This document shows, one piece after another, positions 4,403 through 6,099 of a DNA stretch of 6,099 bases; position 1 is the stretch's first letter, and each line of letters starts with the position of its first letter. Under the pieces are notes generated by a model. That model had not been told where the DNA came from. It saw only the letters and a list, made by a program, of their open reading frames with translations, and searched no databases. The position numbers were made by a program, and so were the translations under genes. The stretch lies in the NCBI GenBank assembly GCA_002432195.1, contig DJGG01000251.1, positions 4,760-10,858 of the forward strand. Direction: 5' to 3'. This DNA comes from Desulfobacteraceae bacterium UBA5852. Lineage in GTDB: Bacteria > Desulfobacterota > Desulfobacteria > Desulfobacterales > UBA5852.

Positions 4403-6099
4403 ATGAAACCGTACTTTGCAAAGATGCCCGACCTCGGCCGCGAGCTGAGGGAAGGGGAGCGCAAACGCGCCGAAGGCAACCTGCAGACCTTGAAGTCCGC
4501 CGAAGCCGAGGTGGCCAAGGCCGTCGACGCCGTGCACAACGCCGGGTTTCCCACGGAGAAGATCAATGCCCGGGGGGAGATGACCGTCTGGCAGCGGCTG
4601 GAATACCTGGTGGACCCGGGCACCTGGTGCCCCCTGCACACCCTGTTCAATCCGCTGGAAAACGAGGAAGGCACCACCAACGTCATCGACGGCCTGGGCC
4701 GCATCGAAGGCCGCTGGGCCGTGGTCATCGGCTTCGACAACAAGGTGATGGCCGGGGCCTGGCTCCCCGGGCAGTCCGAGAACATCCTGCGGGTCACCGA
4801 TCTGGCCAAGCGCCTCAACCTGCCCCTGGTGTGGCTGGTCAACTGCAGCGGCGCCAAGCTGCCGGAGCAGGAGAAATTCTACGCCAACCGCCGGGGGGCC
4901 GGAACGCCGTTTTACCGCCACGCGGAGCTCGAGCAGATGGGCATCCCCATTCTGGCCGGGATATACGGCACCAACCCGGCCGGCGGGGGCTACCAGGGCA
5001 TCAGCCCCACGATCCTCTTCGCCCACAAGAACTGCAACATCGCCGTGGGCGGGGCGGGGATCGTCTCGGGAATGGCCCCCAAGGGGGGCTTCGACACCCA
5101 TATGGCCGAGGGCCTGATCGAAAAGTCCCGGCATTTCAAGGCCAAGCCTCCCGGCTCGGTGAAGATCCACTACGACGAGACCGGCTTCTTCCGTTATGTC
5201 TACGAAGAAGAAAAGGGCGTCCTGGACGGGCTCAAGGAGTTCATGCGCCAGATGCCCGCCTACCACCCCGAGTTCTTCCGGGTGGCGCCGCCCCAGGCGC
5301 CCAAGTTCCCGCCCGAGGACATCTACCGGCTGCTGCCCATGGAGCCCAAGCGGGTTTATGATTTCGACGAGATCCTGGCCCGCCTGGTGGACGGCAGCGA
5401 GCACATGGAGTTCCGCCCGGGCTACGGCCCGGAGGTCTACACCGGCCTCTGCAAGATCGACGGCTTCCTGGTGGGCTGCATCGGCAACCGCCAGGCGTAT
5501 CTGGGCAAGGGGTACCCGGAGTACGCCGATTATCCCGGCATCGGCGGCAAGCTCTACCGCCAGGGCTTAATCAAGATGAACGAGTTCGTGACCCTCTGCG
5601 GCCGGGACCGCATCCCCGTGGTCTGGTTCCAGGACACTTCGGGCATCGATGTGGGGGACACGGCCGAAAAAGCGGAGCTGCTCGGCCTGGGGCAGTCCCT
5701 GATCTACTCCATCCAGCAAACCGACGTGCCCATGATGCTGGTGGTGCTGCGCAAGGGCACCGCCGCGGCCCATTACGTCATGGGAGGCCCCACGGCCAAC
5801 CGCCACAACGCCTTCACCCTGGGGACCGTGGCCTCCGAGATTTACGTGATGCACGGGGAAACCGCCGCCGTGGCCACCTACGCCCGGCGCCTGGTGAAGG
5901 AGAAGGATGCCGGTCAGCCCCTGGAACCGGTGATCGAGAAGATGAACCAACTCGCCCAGGACTACCACGACAAGTCGCGGCCCCTGTTCTGCGCCCGGGC
6001 CGGAATGCTCGACGAGATCGTGCCCGTGGGCGAACTGCGCCACTACCTGGTGGCCTTTGCCGGCGCGGCCTACCAGAACCCCAAATCCATCTGCCCCCA
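4403..6099 (+). CDS. gcdA: Glutaconyl-CoA decarboxylase, carboxyltransferase (alpha) subunit, 3' partial
   Basis: The frame is open from the ATG at 4403 to the window edge, giving 565 complete codons. Acidaminococcus GcdA has about 587 residues, so some 20 C-terminal residues are cut off. GcdA transfers the carboxyl group of glutaconyl-CoA to biotin, releasing crotonyl-CoA. Two crotonase-fold carboxyltransferase domains are visible. The first (about 60-310) has WLVNCSGAKLPEQEKFYANR, GIYGTNPAGGGY (186-197) and VGGAGI (215-220). The second (about 330-560) has GIGGKLYRQGLIKMNEFVTL (379-398), TSGIDVGDTAEKAELLGLGQ and RKGTAAAHYVMGGP (450-463). These blocks match the Acidaminococcus enzyme as I recall it far better than propionyl-CoA or methylcrotonyl-CoA carboxylase subunits. 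CAGGAG (4391-4396) precedes the start by 6 nt. A membrane GcdB gene is expected downstream. Confidence 0.94.
   Translation, partial: MKPYFAKMPDLGRELREGERKRAEGNLQTLKSAEAEVAKAVDAVHNAGFPTEKINARGEMTVWQRLEYLVDPGTWCPLHTLFNPLENEEGTTNVIDGLGRIEGRWAVVIGFDNKVMAGAWLPGQSENILRVTDLAKRLNLPLVWLVNCSGAKLPEQEKFYANRRGAGTPFYRHAELEQMGIPILAGIYGTNPAGGGYQGISPTILFAHKNCNIAVGGAGIVSGMAPKGGFDTHMAEGLIEKSRHFKAKPPGSVKIHYDETGFFRYVYEEEKGVLDGLKEFMRQMPAYHPEFFRVAPPQAPKFPPEDIYRLLPMEPKRVYDFDEILARLVDGSEHMEFRPGYGPEVYTGLCKIDGFLVGCIGNRQAYLGKGYPEYADYPGIGGKLYRQGLIKMNEFVTLCGRDRIPVVWFQDTSGIDVGDTAEKAELLGLGQSLIYSIQQTDVPMMLVVLRKGTAAAHYVMGGPTANRHNAFTLGTVASEIYVMHGETAAVATYARRLVKEKDAGQPLEPVIEKMNQLAQDYHDKSRPLFCARAGMLDEIVPVGELRHYLVAFAGAAYQNPKSICP

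Overview
The window is a GC-rich stretch of a bacterial chromosome holding one compact operon, all on the + strand. Its content points to an obligate anaerobe that oxidises glutarate, or aromatic compounds through glutaryl-CoA, and recovers the decarboxylation energy as a sodium gradient. The closest match I recall is a sulfate-reducing or syntrophic member of the Desulfobacterota such as Desulfococcus. The taxon is inferred from gene content and GC-rich codon use, not from a marker gene.

Layout. Positions 1-165 are non-coding as far as I can see. They contain small GC hairpins (9-41) and a terminator-like stem followed by five T (89-120), probably ending transcription from a gene to the left. 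A promoter-like TTGACA (172-177) and a perfect AT-rich inverted repeat (210-224) precede an IclR-family regulator (229-1023). The genes that follow are a family III CoA-transferase resembling succinyl-CoA:glutarate CoA-transferase (1044-2246), a glutaryl-CoA dehydrogenase (2370-3533), a small PcaC-like carboxymuconolactone decarboxylase family protein (3621-4046), a minimal biotin carrier protein (4157-4372) and the carboxyltransferase subunit of glutaconyl-CoA decarboxylase (4403 to beyond 6099, about 20 residues short of its expected end). Every gene after the regulator has a strong Shine-Dalgarno sequence.

How the genes work together (inference from families). The CoA-transferase activates glutarate to glutaryl-CoA. 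The dehydrogenase oxidises it to glutaconyl-CoA. GcdA moves the carboxyl group from glutaconyl-CoA to biotin on the small carrier, giving crotonyl-CoA. A membrane subunit (GcdB, not in the window, expected downstream) would decarboxylate carboxybiotin and pump Na+. The dehydrogenase has valine instead of tyrosine just before its catalytic glutamate, which is the exchange known from non-decarboxylating glutaryl-CoA dehydrogenases. This fits a separate decarboxylase in the same operon. The IclR protein is the likely local regulator.

The least explained parts are the PcaC-like protein, which has no known step in this pathway, and the long spacers (87-123 nt) between the middle genes, which carry GC-rich stem-loops including one of 12 bp. 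No RNA genes, mobile elements or CRISPR arrays were seen.
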